Shown: one piece after another, positions 26,265 to 36,190 of the stretch
Layout: each line of letters begins with the position of its first letter
Numbering within the stretch: the stretch's first letter is position 1
Source of the DNA: Candidatus Zixiibacteriota bacterium
Lineage (GTDB): Bacteria > Zixibacteria > MSB-5A5 > GN15 > FEB-12
Assembly (NCBI GenBank): GCA_020351995.1
Contig: CP070674.1
Coordinates: 1,859,219-1,917,316, forward strand
Direction: 5' to 3'
Length of the DNA: 58,098 nucleotides
Program-made: the position numbers and the translations under genes
Notes under the pieces: model-generated
The model's database searches: none
Told to the model about the DNA's origin: nothing
What the model saw: only the letters and a program-made list of their open reading frames with translations

Positions 26265-28637
26265 TCACTCAAACCATTCGTGGGTCAGGCCGAGGGCAAA
26301 TACGTGGGTGTAATATTCGGATATTTGCCAGCTGAAGTTCAGTGAGAATCCTCGCAGGAAGCCCCAGGGGATCAATCTTCCCATACTGAAGCCTATCTCT
26401 GAGTAGGGCTTGGTGGCAACCAGAATCTGTTCGTCACCCGGCTGCGTGGGATTACCCTTCAAGTCGGTCCAGAACACGCCGCCGTATACGGCCAGCGTAA
26501 AGGGGAGGTCCTTGATAACGGGTATGCCTGTTTTCTGAAACAGTTTCCTCTCGAAGTCATGGATGGCGTAGATGGCCAGGGTCCGGCTGCCGCTGAAGTT
26601 GATCTCACCAAGGGTATGAAAATTCAGCCGGTGGTCAAAAACACCGGAGCCAAAGTCGACCGTGAAGTACTTTTGAGGAGGAAGGGTCTGGTCGGAGGCT
26701 CCCGCATAAACAAACAGTGTGCTGAAACCCCAGCCGAACATCCGCTGGCGGCGATACAACCAGGCGTAGTATCTGATAAAGTCAAAATCGTTGCCAATGA
26801 AATCGTCGGAAGCGTATTCCACTCCCAGGCGAAAAGTGGTGTAGAAGGGTGTGAAGTCGAAGTAGTCCCGGTTCTTGTATTTTATCAGCTTTCGGGAATC
26901 AAACCGAAGCGATGACTCGATCGACCGAAGTTTGCCGTCGACGATGGCGGGGTTGGGGCGGTGTAGTTTCTTCTGTCTGAGCATGCTGAATTCGGTGCCA
27001 TTATCGAGGGAACCCTGGTCGAAATCCTGGTAGGAAAGATGCCATCTCGTCTTGTCGAGGAGCTTGACGCTACCCCTCAACTGGAACCCTTTTTCGCGGT
27101 AGTAATTGTACGGGTCGGTCTTGTTGGTTATGGCCATGAAGGTGGAGTTGCCGTTGGGCGGCGCGAATATAGTGGGGCGGGTATGTACTTCGTTGCGAAA
27201 CTCTGCTCCCACTTTGAGTTTTTGCCGTGGGCACAGCATGTAATCCACGCCATATTCGTGTTGCCAGAATTCGGCATCGAAAGCATAGCCGGTCTTGAAA
27301 CGCAGGTCCCATCGGTTTCTTAGCCCAGTGAATTTGTAGCCGGCACCAAGATAGAAGCCCTCGACCCGGTTGAAGTGGAAAATATCATGGGCCATGGTCA
27401 TGATGGCCGCTATACCCAGCGAAGCCCTCATCAGTTTCTTGTGCAAAGGCTTATTGTGCTCCAGAGAGTCGATATACACATATCCCCGTTCTTCCAGTGA
27501 GGTCAGGGGCATCAACTGACCGGCTTTCCAGGTCGCTGAATCAACATCGTCGGCGTCGCTCGAGACTTCGACCGTGTATTCATTGAACAAGGTGTCCGGC
27601 AGGTCATTGGGGAAGTCATAGTTGTGCAGGGCGGCCTGAAAATCGAGGGCAAAAACCGGGACTGCCGGAAAGCCGATATTGACAACGGTCTCGAACTGGA
27701 TCATGGTAGGCATCCAGTATTTGTTCTGAAACTCGGAATAGATCTGGCGGTAGTGGGGGTCGTGAATAGCGGGTTCGTCGAAGCCATCGTTGAAGCCAAA
27801 ATCCACCCCCACGACGGCATAGGTGGAATCGGCGATCATGATTTCGCCTTCGAAAAGCGGGTCGGTCTGGTTCTTTGCTTCGATTTCCAAGACATATACG
27901 GCTCGATTGTCAATCAGAACCGTGTCCATAAGGTAATAGTCATAGTAGTCGAGGGCGTCGGTGGCCGTGGGTGACACCAGCGAGTAGCGCCCGAGATCGA
28001 TTCGATTCCGGTTGAAATCGAGCAGGTCTCCCACCGAAACGAGATTGAAGCCGGACCGAGCGTTGGCCGACTGCCGGCGCGCTGTGATTATCTCTTTGTG
28101 TTTGTCAGGATACTCGTGAAACGCGACAGCCTGGGTTTCGAGAATAGCCATGAAGTTGCTTGAGTCCGCTTTGCTGGTATCGATGACCGATGCTTTGGCG
28201 TAAGCCTTGAAGCTGTAATGCTTGATCTGCGAAAGTAGTTCATCTTTTCTTTTGATGGCCTCGATAATTATGCGCTGAGCGGCGTCGTACTGACGGTCAT
28301 AGACTCTGATTGCTGAAACCTCAACCAGGGATGGTTCTAGGAATATATTTATGACGATATTTGTATCAGCGACTTCGACTGTAGTTGTCTGAGAATAATG
28401 AGCCACGTGGCTGAATTTCAGTTCGTAGTTTCCCTCCGGCAAGCGAAGAAGAAAATAACCTTCTTCATTGGCACTGGTAGAATAGGTGGTCCCCTGGGCG
28501 GCGACAGTGGCGAAGGCGACTGGTGCGTTGGTGGAAACATCCTTGATATATCCGGTAACGGTTGTGGCCGATGAGACCTGTGCAAGGCAAACCGACAATA
28601 CTAACACCAGAATGCGAGCCATATGTGCTGTATCCAT
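26265..28637 (-). CDS. DUF5686 and carboxypeptidase-regulatory-like domain outer-membrane protein
   Basis: This 790-residue protein has a signal peptide (ARILVLVLSVCLAQVSSA). A CarboxypepD domain follows at residues ~25-105 (TVTGYIKDVSTNAPVAFATV to SHVAHYSQTTTVEV). Then comes a long DUF5686 region with YDAAQRIIIEAIKRKDELLSQI at about 113 and many beta-strand segments with aromatic ends, finishing in Phe-Glu (GLTHEWFE). The end and the strand pattern indicate an outer-membrane barrel-like protein. The family is common in Bacteroidetes and relatives and lacks a defined function. An in-frame ATG five codons inside is an alternative start. It is convergent with the O-antigen ligase-like gene, with 48 bases between. 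Confidence 0.82.
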   Translation of the reverse strand: MDTAHMARILVLVLSVCLAQVSSATTVTGYIKDVSTNAPVAFATVAAQGTTYSTSANEEGYFLLRLPEGNYELKFSHVAHYSQTTTVEVADTNIVINIFLEPSLVEVSAIRVYDRQYDAAQRIIIEAIKRKDELLSQIKHYSFKAYAKASVIDTSKADSSNFMAILETQAVAFHEYPDKHKEIITARRQSANARSGFNLVSVGDLLDFNRNRIDLGRYSLVSPTATDALDYYDYYLMDTVLIDNRAVYVLEIEAKNQTDPLFEGEIMIADSTYAVVGVDFGFNDGFDEPAIHDPHYRQIYSEFQNKYWMPTMIQFETVVNIGFPAVPVFALDFQAALHNYDFPNDLPDTLFNEYTVEVSSDADDVDSATWKAGQLMPLTSLEERGYVYIDSLEHNKPLHKKLMRASLGIAAIMTMAHDIFHFNRVEGFYLGAGYKFTGLRNRWDLRFKTGYAFDAEFWQHEYGVDYMLCPRQKLKVGAEFRNEVHTRPTIFAPPNGNSTFMAITNKTDPYNYYREKGFQLRGSVKLLDKTRWHLSYQDFDQGSLDNGTEFSMLRQKKLHRPNPAIVDGKLRSIESSLRFDSRKLIKYKNRDYFDFTPFYTTFRLGVEYASDDFIGNDFDFIRYYAWLYRRQRMFGWGFSTLFVYAGASDQTLPPQKYFTVDFGSGVFDHRLNFHTLGEINFSGSRTLAIYAIHDFERKLFQKTGIPVIKDLPFTLAVYGGVFWTDLKGNPTQPGDEQILVATKPYSEIGFSMGRLIPWGFLRGFSLNFSWQISEYYTHVFALGLTHEWFE

Positions 28638-28921
28638 CTGACTATTAGATTAGAATACCTTCACCCGTAAATGCGCTCGGAGGGGGAGGCGCGGCGTTAA
28701 CCTTTTGCGCTTTCCTTCACGACGCAGGATGATCTCAGGTTGCGTTCACCAATATTATATGCTGGAGAAGCCGATTGCAACACAAAAAAGTTGACATGAC
28801 CATCCGGTATTTTCACTATCCCTGTGTGAGCTGGATCGACAAGCCGGGCGGGTGGAACAATTCGCGCGGGGCCCTGTTTTCAAACTATAAAAGACCCGAC
28901 CTTATACGGAACAGTATCCCT

Positions 28922-29785
28922 GTGAAAGAAACCATATTACACTACATCAGGCTGACCAAGCCCACCATCATGCTTCTGGTGTTGTTCACCGGAGCGACAT
29001 CGGTGATTCTCGAAGGAAGCCTGGTTCACCGGCCGATGCTGTTTGCTTTGGTGCTAATGGGGTTGTATCTCACCGGTGGATCGGCCAATGCTCTGAATCA
29101 GTATTTCGAACGGGACATTGACGCCCGCATGACTCGCACTTATAAACGTCGCCCGTTGCCGTTGGGCAAGGTGAGTCCTGTGGGGGCGCTGGTTTTTTCG
29201 ATAGCGATAGGGGCGGTCGGAGTGGCAATTTTTGCTATCTTTTTCAACTGGCTGACCGCCGTACTCTCGCTGGGGACGATACTGTTCTATTCGCTGTTCT
29301 ATACGCTGTGGCTGAAACCCGGCACGGATCAGAACATAGTGATCGGCGGCATTGCCGGAGCTATGGCGCCGGTGGGGGCCTGGACCGCCGCTACCGGCCG
29401 GATGGACGTTATTCCATGGATCTTATTTGCCATCGTCTTTTTCTGGACACCGCCCCACTTCTGGGCGCTGGCTCTACTGTGTAAAGATGACTATGTGAAG
29501 ACTGATTTACCGATGATGCCGGTGGTGCGGGGTGACACCGCCACTCTGCGGCAGATCGTAATCTATACCGTTGTTCTGTTCGCCGTGAGCCTTACTCTGC
29601 TTGCATATGGAGGAGGCTGGTTTTATCTGGCCGTCGCGGCGTGTCTCGGCCTGATCTTCATCAAGAGGGCAGTGGATGCTTTTCGCCACCGGACCCGAAC
29701 AGCCTGGCGCGGGCTTTTTAGCTATTCGATCATCTACTTGTTCGGTGTATTCGGCGGCATGATAATCGACGGCCTGCTGCGGTAG
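28922..29785 (+). CDS. ctaB: Heme O synthase (protoheme IX farnesyltransferase)
   Basis: This enzyme of about 288 residues adds a farnesyl group to heme B, the first step toward the heme A needed by the oxidase encoded downstream. UbiA-family signatures are clear. LTKPTIMLLVLFTGA is at the N-terminus, followed by the aspartate-rich motif NQYFERDIDARMTRTYKRRPLP near residue 55. The second loop motif is KDDYVKTDLPMMPVVRG near residue 185. About eight membrane segments are present. The frame is open upstream to 28775, but homologues start close to LTKP, so I favour the GTG at 28922. No strong ribosome site decides this. The gene precedes the actA block by 197 bases. Confidence 0.9.
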   Translation: MKETILHYIRLTKPTIMLLVLFTGATSVILEGSLVHRPMLFALVLMGLYLTGGSANALNQYFERDIDARMTRTYKRRPLPLGKVSPVGALVFSIAIGAVGVAIFAIFFNWLTAVLSLGTILFYSLFYTLWLKPGTDQNIVIGGIAGAMAPVGAWTAATGRMDVIPWILFAIVFFWTPPHFWALALLCKDDYVKTDLPMMPVVRGDTATLRQIVIYTVVLFAVSLTLLAYGGGWFYLAVAACLGLIFIKRAVDAFRHRTRTAWRGLFSYSIIYLFGVFGGMIIDGLLR

Positions 29786-29982
29786 GTTACTGAATGGATA
29801 CTCATTAGGTACGGTTTGCCGTGGTTTTTGGGGGAACATTCACATATCATGGGCGTTTTTTGGGTGACTAATCGATGTCAAGTTAAAGTCAAACTTGTTA
29901 TTGCGTGCGCTCGTACCATTTTTCATTATAACGTTGTTGGGTTGAGCAGATGGGCGCAAAACCTGTAACGCGGGCGAAATAG

Positions 29983-30630
29983 TTGGCGCAGATATTTCCC
30001 AGTTGGACCAACAAGCTTCCAATTGCCCTGGCTTCGGGGGGTATATTAGTGGCCCTGGCCGTGGTCGGCTTTTTCTGGTACTATGGCTCGCCAAAATATA
30101 CCGATGTCGGATACCGTCCCCGTCAGCCCGTTCCCTACAGTCATAAACTTCACGCCGGTGATCTCGGTCTTGATTGTCGTTACTGCCACTATTCTGTCGA
30201 AAGATCCGCTTCGGCAAATGTCCCACCCACTTCAGTGTGCATGAATTGCCACAATCTCATTCTTCCCGAAAGCGAGAAGCTTCTTCCGGTGCGCGAAAGC
30301 TGGGCGTCGGGAGAGCCCATCAGGTGGGTGCGAATTCACAAGATCGGCGAGTATGCCTATTTCAATCATAGCATACATGTCAATCGCGGTGTAAGCTGCG
30401 TGAGTTGCCATGGTAATGTCGCAGAGATGGAAGTAGTCATACAGAAAGAGCCACTGAGCATGAGTTGGTGTCTTGATTGCCACCGCAACCCGGGGCCGCA
30501 TTTAAGGCCGGTCGAGGAGGTGGCAAACATGCGCTGGGTGCCGCCAGTCGATCAGGCCGAATATGCCGCCCGGATTATCAAAGAGAAAGGTATCGCGCCG
30601 CCGGAGGTGTGCTCGGCGTGCCACCGTTGA
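29983..30630 (+). CDS. actA: Alternative complex III subunit ActA, pentaheme cytochrome c
   Basis: This 215-residue protein has one N-terminal membrane anchor (IALASGGILVALAVVGFFWYY) and five heme-binding CxxCH motifs: CRYCH, CMNCH, CVSCH, CLDCH and CSACH. It is the multiheme electron-transfer subunit of the quinol:cytochrome c (or high-potential protein) oxidoreductase that replaces the bc1 complex. The expected N-terminus MAQIFPSWTNKLP is encoded from a TTG codon at 29983, with only a poor ribosome site; a short reading frame starting at 29950 ends just before it. It opens the run actA-B-C-D-E-F, and the next gene starts 5 bases after its stop. Confidence 0.9.
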   Translation: MAQIFPSWTNKLPIALASGGILVALAVVGFFWYYGSPKYTDVGYRPRQPVPYSHKLHAGDLGLDCRYCHYSVERSASANVPPTSVCMNCHNLILPESEKLLPVRESWASGEPIRWVRIHKIGEYAYFNHSIHVNRGVSCVSCHGNVAEMEVVIQKEPLSMSWCLDCHRNPGPHLRPVEEVANMRWVPPVDQAEYAARIIKEKGIAPPEVCSACHR

Positions 30631-30635
30631 CGGAT

Positions 30636-33611
30636 ATGAATAAGGATAGAAAGAAAGATAAGGTCCAGTGGAGGAGCCTGGACGAGCTGGCCGATACGCC
30701 GGAGTTCAAGGAATTTTTGCATCGCGAGTTTCCTCAAGGAGCTTCGGAGATGAACAACGACTGGAGTCGGCGCAATTTCCTGACACTTATGGGGGCATCG
30801 CTGGCTCTGGCCGGGTTGGCGGGTTGTCGTAGGCCCGAACAGAAAATTGTCCCTTATGTGAAGCCACCGGAAGAAGTCATTCCCGGAATACCGCAGTATT
30901 ACGCCACGACCATGCCCTTTGGCAATAGCGCTTATGGTTTGGTTGTGGAGAGCTACGAGGGACGTCCCTCCAAGATTGAGGGGAATCCAAAACACCCGTC
31001 AACGCTCGGAGCCTCCAATGCCTGGATACAGGCTTCGATTCTCGGATTGTACGATCCGGATCGTTCGAAGCGAGTGATGCACAACGGACAAGAAAGTAGC
31101 TGGGACAAATTCGTAACAATCTGGCGCGAGCATTCGGCGCGATATGACAGCAACGGCGGAGATGGTCTGGCGGTGTTGAGCGAGCCGTTCTCTTCACCTA
31201 CGCTGGCGCGACTAAGGAAGGAATTTCTCAGGAAATATCCGAATGCGCAATGGGTAACCTATGAGCCGGCAGGAGACGAGAACATATTCGACGGCGTGAG
31301 CATCGTGATCCCGCGCGGGTCGTACCTCCCGCTGAACGATTTCGGTCGGGCTGATGTAATCGTTTCGTTCGATTGTGATTTTCTTTTGACGGAGAGTGAC
31401 AGTATCGCTGCCTCGCGCGGTTTTGTCCAGGGACGTCGTCTTACCACTGAATACGACAGCATGAACCGTCTATATGTATTCGAACCTGGCTTTTCGCCTA
31501 CTGGCGCAGTAGCCGATCATCGTGTGGCGGTTGAGGCCAGCATCGTACCGCATTTAGTTGTCGCTCTGGCAAATGCGTTGAAGGCACAAGGTCTGGTGGA
31601 ATTGGAGTTGCCTCGCGGCTATGAACTCCCGGAGGCCCTTCGCGGGTGGGTAGAAAAACTGGCGGAAGAACTCACGTCCGCCAGGGGCCGGTCGCTGGTC
31701 GTCGCCGGGCGTAGTCAACCCGGCTCGGTTCATGCCCTGGTGCTGGCAATAAATGATGCGCTTGGTAATCTTGGCAGAACGCTGACATTGGTCGCAGCTC
31801 CGGATGGCACATACTCCCGTCCCGCGGAGTTGAGATATCGACTCATCAAGGATATCCGTGACGGGCGAGTAAAAACTCTTGTGCTGATAGGTGGTAATCC
31901 CTGCTACAGCGTTCCTGCCAACCTCGAATTCCGAAAGGTTCTGGAGAAGGTCGAGACGAGTATACATTTAAGCCCCTATTACGACGAGACCTCGCGGAGG
32001 TCCATCTGGCACATTCCTCAGGCGCATTACCTGGAGAGCTGGGGGGATGCTTCGGCCCCGGATGGGACGCGCAGTGTCATACAGCCGCTTATCGCTCCGC
32101 TTTCTAACGGTATTGCCTCTGTCGAGTTCGCGAACCTGATTGCCACAGGCGCCAACAGCGCCGGATACGATATTGTCCGGGACACGTGGGAAAACATGCT
32201 CGGCAGCGCCGGCTTTGAGAACAAATGGCGGAGAGTTTTGCACGATGGAGTCTCAACTCAACCTCCCCCTCAGACAAATGACCCCGTCACCGATTATAAC
32301 ATGGTGATAAAGGCCCTGGACGATATCAGTGGTGAGCCTCCTGGGAGAAACAACGGCCTGGAATTAGTTTTTGCCCTTTCGCCTTCGCTTTACGACGGTC
32401 GTTTCGCCAATAATGGCTGGCTGCAAGAATTGCCTCATCCGATGACAAAACTTGCGTGGGACAACGCGGCGCTGGTAAGTCCAAGAACTGCTGAAGAACA
32501 CGGTGTGAAAAATGGCGACATGGTGAAGCTATCTTATCGTGAGCGTGAGCTCGAAATGCCGATATGGATTCTTCCCGGCATGGCAGACAATACGGTTCTA
32601 CTGGAGCTTGGCTACGGCCAAGAGAACCTCGGACGGGTGGCCAACGGCGTCGGTTTCAATACCTATTTGCTGCGTCATTCGGACGCACCGTATTATGACC
32701 GTGGCCTGACGATGGTCAAGACCGGCAAAACCTACAAGCTGGCATCGACTCAGAACCATGGGAGTATGGAAGGGCGGCCTCACGTGCGGGAGGCGACGCT
32801 GGACGAATATCGCAGGCATCCGAATTTCGCCCCGGAGGCGGTTCATCATCCGCCGTTAGTTTCCATGTGGAAAGATCACAAGTACGACGAAGGCTACCAG
32901 TGGGGAATGGCCATCGATCTAACAGCGTGTACAGGATGTAACGCCTGCACCGTGGCCTGCCAGAGTGAAAACAATATTCCCATTGTGGGCAAAGAGCAGG
33001 TGCTCAACGGGCGCGAGATGCACTGGATTCGCGTTGACAGGTATTTCACCGGCGACAAGGACCGGCCCTCAGTTGTATATCAGCCGGTAGCTTGCCAGCA
33101 TTGTGAGATGGCCCCGTGCGAACAGGTTTGCCCGGTGGCGGCGACGATGCACGATAACGAAGGCCTCAATACGATGGTCTATAATCGGTGTATTGGCACG
33201 CGGTACTGTGCCAACAACTGCCCATACAAAGTACGACGGTTCAATTTCTTTAATTTCACGAAAGATACGCCGGAAGTCACGAAGATGGTCAACAACCCGG
33301 ATGTCACGGTCCGTTCGCGTGGAGTGATGGAAAAGTGTACCTACTGTGTGCAGCGTATTAACCGGGTCAAGATCGAGGCTAAAAAGGAAGACAGGGAAGT
33401 CACGGACGGCGAGATTACTACCGCCTGCCAGCAGGCGTGTCCCACCGGGGCGATTGTGTTTGGCAACGTGAATGATCCCGAAAGCAAAGTATCGAAGGTG
33501 AAGGCGCGCAACCGCAACTATGACCTTCTGGGTGAGTTGAATGTGAGACCGCGAACATCGTACCTGGCAAAGATCAGAAACCCGAACGCGAAGGTTTCAG
33601 AGAGCGACTAA
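30636..33611 (+). CDS. actB: Alternative complex III subunit ActB, iron-sulfur / molybdopterin-like fusion
   Basis: This protein of about 991 residues has a twin-arginine signal (SRRNFLTLMGASLALAGLAGC). A long region follows that resembles molybdopterin oxidoreductases but in this family lacks the cofactor. The C-terminal ~270 residues form a ferredoxin-type part with four cysteine groups: CTGCNACTVAC, CQHCEMAPCEQVCP, CIGTRYCANNCPYKVRR, and CTYCVQRI with CQQACPTGAIVFG. These hold several iron-sulfur clusters, among them a likely 3Fe-4S site. I chose the ATG at 30636 since the frame upstream overlaps actA. It faces the periplasm and is held by ActC. Confidence 0.92.
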   Translation: MNKDRKKDKVQWRSLDELADTPEFKEFLHREFPQGASEMNNDWSRRNFLTLMGASLALAGLAGCRRPEQKIVPYVKPPEEVIPGIPQYYATTMPFGNSAYGLVVESYEGRPSKIEGNPKHPSTLGASNAWIQASILGLYDPDRSKRVMHNGQESSWDKFVTIWREHSARYDSNGGDGLAVLSEPFSSPTLARLRKEFLRKYPNAQWVTYEPAGDENIFDGVSIVIPRGSYLPLNDFGRADVIVSFDCDFLLTESDSIAASRGFVQGRRLTTEYDSMNRLYVFEPGFSPTGAVADHRVAVEASIVPHLVVALANALKAQGLVELELPRGYELPEALRGWVEKLAEELTSARGRSLVVAGRSQPGSVHALVLAINDALGNLGRTLTLVAAPDGTYSRPAELRYRLIKDIRDGRVKTLVLIGGNPCYSVPANLEFRKVLEKVETSIHLSPYYDETSRRSIWHIPQAHYLESWGDASAPDGTRSVIQPLIAPLSNGIASVEFANLIATGANSAGYDIVRDTWENMLGSAGFENKWRRVLHDGVSTQPPPQTNDPVTDYNMVIKALDDISGEPPGRNNGLELVFALSPSLYDGRFANNGWLQELPHPMTKLAWDNAALVSPRTAEEHGVKNGDMVKLSYRERELEMPIWILPGMADNTVLLELGYGQENLGRVANGVGFNTYLLRHSDAPYYDRGLTMVKTGKTYKLASTQNHGSMEGRPHVREATLDEYRRHPNFAPEAVHHPPLVSMWKDHKYDEGYQWGMAIDLTACTGCNACTVACQSENNIPIVGKEQVLNGREMHWIRVDRYFTGDKDRPSVVYQPVACQHCEMAPCEQVCPVAATMHDNEGLNTMVYNRCIGTRYCANNCPYKVRRFNFFNFTKDTPEVTKMVNNPDVTVRSRGVMEKCTYCVQRINRVKIEAKKEDREVTDGEITTACQQACPTGAIVFGNVNDPESKVSKVKARNRNYDLLGELNVRPRTSYLAKIRNPNAKVSESD

Positions 33612-33629
33612 AGAGAAGGTAAGGCGAAG

Positions 33630-35021
33630 GTGAACGTTTCGGCCAAAGAACTGTCGGATAGCTCAACGCAACGAGAGATACTCGTGCTGGGCAATCCGAC
33701 GTTTGAGAAAATCACCGAGGCCGTCAGCCGAATCGTCGAAGGCAAACCGACCAGATGGTGGTACGCTTTGTTTTCGATATCGGTGCTGCTGACTATCATG
33801 CTGTTTGCCAACCTGGTATACCTGTTCTGGGAAGGTACCGGTATCTGGGGGCTGAATAATCCGGTAGGCTGGGGATGGGCGATTGTCAATTTCGTTTTCT
33901 GGGTCGGTATTGGACACGCCGGAACGCTGATCTCAGCTATCCTTTTCCTGCTTCGACAACGGTGGCGAACCTCTATCAATCGCTTTGCCGAGGCGATGAC
34001 GATATTCGCGGTAATATGCGCTTTGCTTTTCCCGGCCATTCACGTTGGACGGGTGTGGGTGTTGTACTGGGTTTTCCCGCTCCCGAACCAGATGGGGATG
34101 TGGCCCAATTTCAGAAGTCCTCTGCTGTGGGACACCTTCGCGGTAGGCACGTATTTTACCTGTTCTCTGCTTTTCTGGTACGTGGGGTTGGTGCCGGACC
34201 TGGCCACGCTCCGCGATCGGGCAAAAGCCAGGATAAAGAAGATTCTCTACGGTCTATTCGCGCTGGGCTGGCGTGGTGGCAACCGGCAGTGGCGGCACTA
34301 TGAGCTGTCGTACCTGGTGCTGGCGGGAGTATCGACACCGCTGGTGCTTTCCGTTCATAGTATTGTAAGTACCGACTTCGCGACCTCGCTGTTGCCGGGA
34401 TGGCACACGACCATATTCCCGCCGTACTTTGTCGCGGGGGCGATATTCTCCGGATTCGCCATGGTGATGACACTGAGTTTGATCGCCCGGAAGGTGTTCA
34501 AACTCGAAGACATCATCACCACAAAGACACTCGAGAGGATGAATAAGATCATATTGGTAACGGGGTTGATGGTTGGCTATGCCTACTCGATGGAATTTTT
34601 CATCGCCTGGTATAGCGGCAACGACTACGAGAGATTCGCCTTTATCAATCGCGCTTTTGGCCCCTACGCATGGGCCTACTGGATAATGGTGTCGTGCAAC
34701 GTAATTGTGCCGCAGTTATTCTGGTTCAAGAGACTCCGGACATCGATTCCGGTGATGTTCATCGCTTCGATTTTCGTCAATATCGGCATGTGGTTCGAGA
34801 GATTCGTGATCGTCGTGACTCTGTCGCGCGATTACCTGCCGTCGAGCTGGGATTATTACAGCCCGACGATCTATGATATCATGCTTCTGGTCGGCTCGTT
34901 TGGATTATTCTTTACCCTTTTCCTGTTGTTCCTGCGATATCTTCCGATGGTTGCGATGTCGGAGGTAAAGGGTGTATTGCCGCAGGCCGATCCCCACTAT
35001 AATCACGGAGAGGGTGGCTGA
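33630..35021 (+). CDS. actC: Alternative complex III subunit ActC, NrfD/PsrC-like quinol-interacting membrane protein
   Basis: This 463-residue membrane protein has ten predicted helices of the NrfD/PsrC family. Recognisable pieces are [20 protein letters not shown] near residue 75, the [22 protein letters not shown] helix, and [24 protein letters not shown] near residue 250. These carry the charged residues thought to line a proton path and quinol site. It is the first of the two related large membrane subunits (ActC and ActF). The start is a GTG after AAGGCGAAG. It overlaps actD by one base (TGATG), indicating coupling. I see no irregularity. Confidence 0.92.
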   Translation: MNVSAKELSDSSTQREILVLGNPTFEKITEAVSRIVEGKPTRWWYALFSISVLLTIMLFANLVYLFWEGTGIWGLNNPVGWGWAIVNFVFWVGIGHAGTLISAILFLLRQRWRTSINRFAEAMTIFAVICALLFPAIHVGRVWVLYWVFPLPNQMGMWPNFRSPLLWDTFAVGTYFTCSLLFWYVGLVPDLATLRDRAKARIKKILYGLFALGWRGGNRQWRHYELSYLVLAGVSTPLVLSVHSIVSTDFATSLLPGWHTTIFPPYFVAGAIFSGFAMVMTLSLIARKVFKLEDIITTKTLERMNKIILVTGLMVGYAYSMEFFIAWYSGNDYERFAFINRAFGPYAWAYWIMVSCNVIVPQLFWFKRLRTSIPVMFIASIFVNIGMWFERFVIVVTLSRDYLPSSWDYYSPTIYDIMLLVGSFGLFFTLFLLFLRYLPMVAMSEVKGVLPQADPHYNHGEGG

Positions 35022-35575
35022 TGAAATCAATCTTCCAAACATTGCCACAGGTGATTCTGGCTGAATTCGACTCGGCTCACTCCCTGGTGAGCGCAGCCAA
35101 AAAGCTGCGGGAAGCCGGTTATACAAAATATGATTCGCACTCGCCGTTTCCTGTTCATGGAATGGATGACGCGATGGGTCTGAAGCGTTCACCGCTGGGA
35201 TATGTGGTAGGTGTGATGGGTTTTACCGGCATGATCGGGATGATAGCACTAACTTACTGGACGAGCGCCGTTGATTACCGCTTCGTAATATCAGGAAAGC
35301 CCTACTTCAGCTGGCAGGCCTTCGTACCGGTTATATTCGCTATCACGGTTCTCTTCTCGGCGTTGGGGGCGTTCTTCGGTATGCTGGCGTTCAATCAATT
35401 GCCGCGGCTGTTTCATCCAGTGTTTAACTCCGAGAAATTCAGCCGGGTAACCGACGGCGGATTCTTTATAAGTGTTCAGGCCGATGATCCTCTTTATGAC
35501 AGGGGCAAGGTTATTTCCTTCCTCGAATCGATCGGCGGAAGAAATGTGGAGGTTGTCGATGCTGACGAGAAATAG
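35021..35575 (+). CDS. actD: Alternative complex III subunit ActD (DUF3341)
   Basis: This 184-residue protein carries a short cytoplasmic N-terminal ferredoxin-like fold (QVILAEFDSAHSLVSAAKKLREAGYTKYD). Two membrane helices follow (GYVVGVMGFTGMIGMIALTYW and WQAFVPVIFAITVLFSALGAFFG). The C-terminal tail is cytoplasmic (FISVQADDPLYDRGKVISFLES). It matches the DUF3341 family, always found with actC and actE. It lacks cofactor sites and likely has a structural role in the complex. Its end overlaps actE by 17 bases. Confidence 0.9.
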   Translation: MKSIFQTLPQVILAEFDSAHSLVSAAKKLREAGYTKYDSHSPFPVHGMDDAMGLKRSPLGYVVGVMGFTGMIGMIALTYWTSAVDYRFVISGKPYFSWQAFVPVIFAITVLFSALGAFFGMLAFNQLPRLFHPVFNSEKFSRVTDGGFFISVQADDPLYDRGKVISFLESIGGRNVEVVDADEK

Positions 35576-36182
35576 GGTCGTCGTCACAATTTTCGTGGCC
35601 GTTGTCATGCTCGGTGTTTCAGGATGTGTTAGAGAGAGGCCCTCTGATAATCCGCCTATCCACATTAATCCGAATATGGATAATCAGCCCAAATACCGGC
35701 CACAATCGGAGAGCAAGTTCTTCGCCGACGGCGCTACCATGCGCGTACCTCCGGCTGGCACGGTGGCGGAGGGTGATTTGCGAAGCAACATTGAATACTG
35801 TACGGGGAAGAATGCCAACGGTGAATTCGTGGAGACAATACCGGATACCGTCAGTGTGAATCTGCCGCTGCTCAGGCGAGGGCAGGAAAGATTCAATATA
35901 TATTGTTCGCCCTGCCACGGTCGGGTGGGCGACGGCAAAGGCATTATGGTCAACCGGGGCTACGTGCCGCCTCCGACCTTTCACTCCGATCGTATTCGGG
36001 AGCTGCACGACGGGCAAATATTCGATGTCATCACCCATGGCGTGAGAAATATGCCGGCTTATATGTATCAGGTTCCGGTCGATGACCGCTGGGCAATCGT
36101 GGCCTACTTGAGAGCTCTTCAGAGAAGTCAGAACGCGGCGAAAGAAGATATTCCGCAGACCATGCAGGATAAGGTGAGATAA
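35559..36182 (+). CDS. actE: Alternative complex III subunit ActE, monoheme cytochrome c lipoprotein
   Basis: This protein of about 207 residues begins MLTRNRVVVTIFVAVVML and has a lipobox ending VSGC, so it is predicted to be anchored by lipid. The cytochrome part has one CSPCH motif (FNIYCSPCHGRVGDGKG, near residue 115) and an axial methionine in HGVRNMPAYMYQVP. It probably passes electrons from the ActA hemes toward the oxidase. I placed the start at 35559, inside the end of actD, because only there does the signal sequence begin sensibly. The frame upstream to 35472 overlaps actD. Confidence 0.9.
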   Translation: MLTRNRVVVTIFVAVVMLGVSGCVRERPSDNPPIHINPNMDNQPKYRPQSESKFFADGATMRVPPAGTVAEGDLRSNIEYCTGKNANGEFVETIPDTVSVNLPLLRRGQERFNIYCSPCHGRVGDGKGIMVNRGYVPPPTFHSDRIRELHDGQIFDVITHGVRNMPAYMYQVPVDDRWAIVAYLRALQRSQNAAKEDIPQTMQDKVR

Positions 36183-36190
36183 GAAAGCCG

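Noticed and set aside
28790-28818. TTGACA upstream of ctaB as a promoter
   Set aside because: The -10 region at 17 bases (CACTAT) is poor, and the place depends on an uncertain start codon, so I did not list it.
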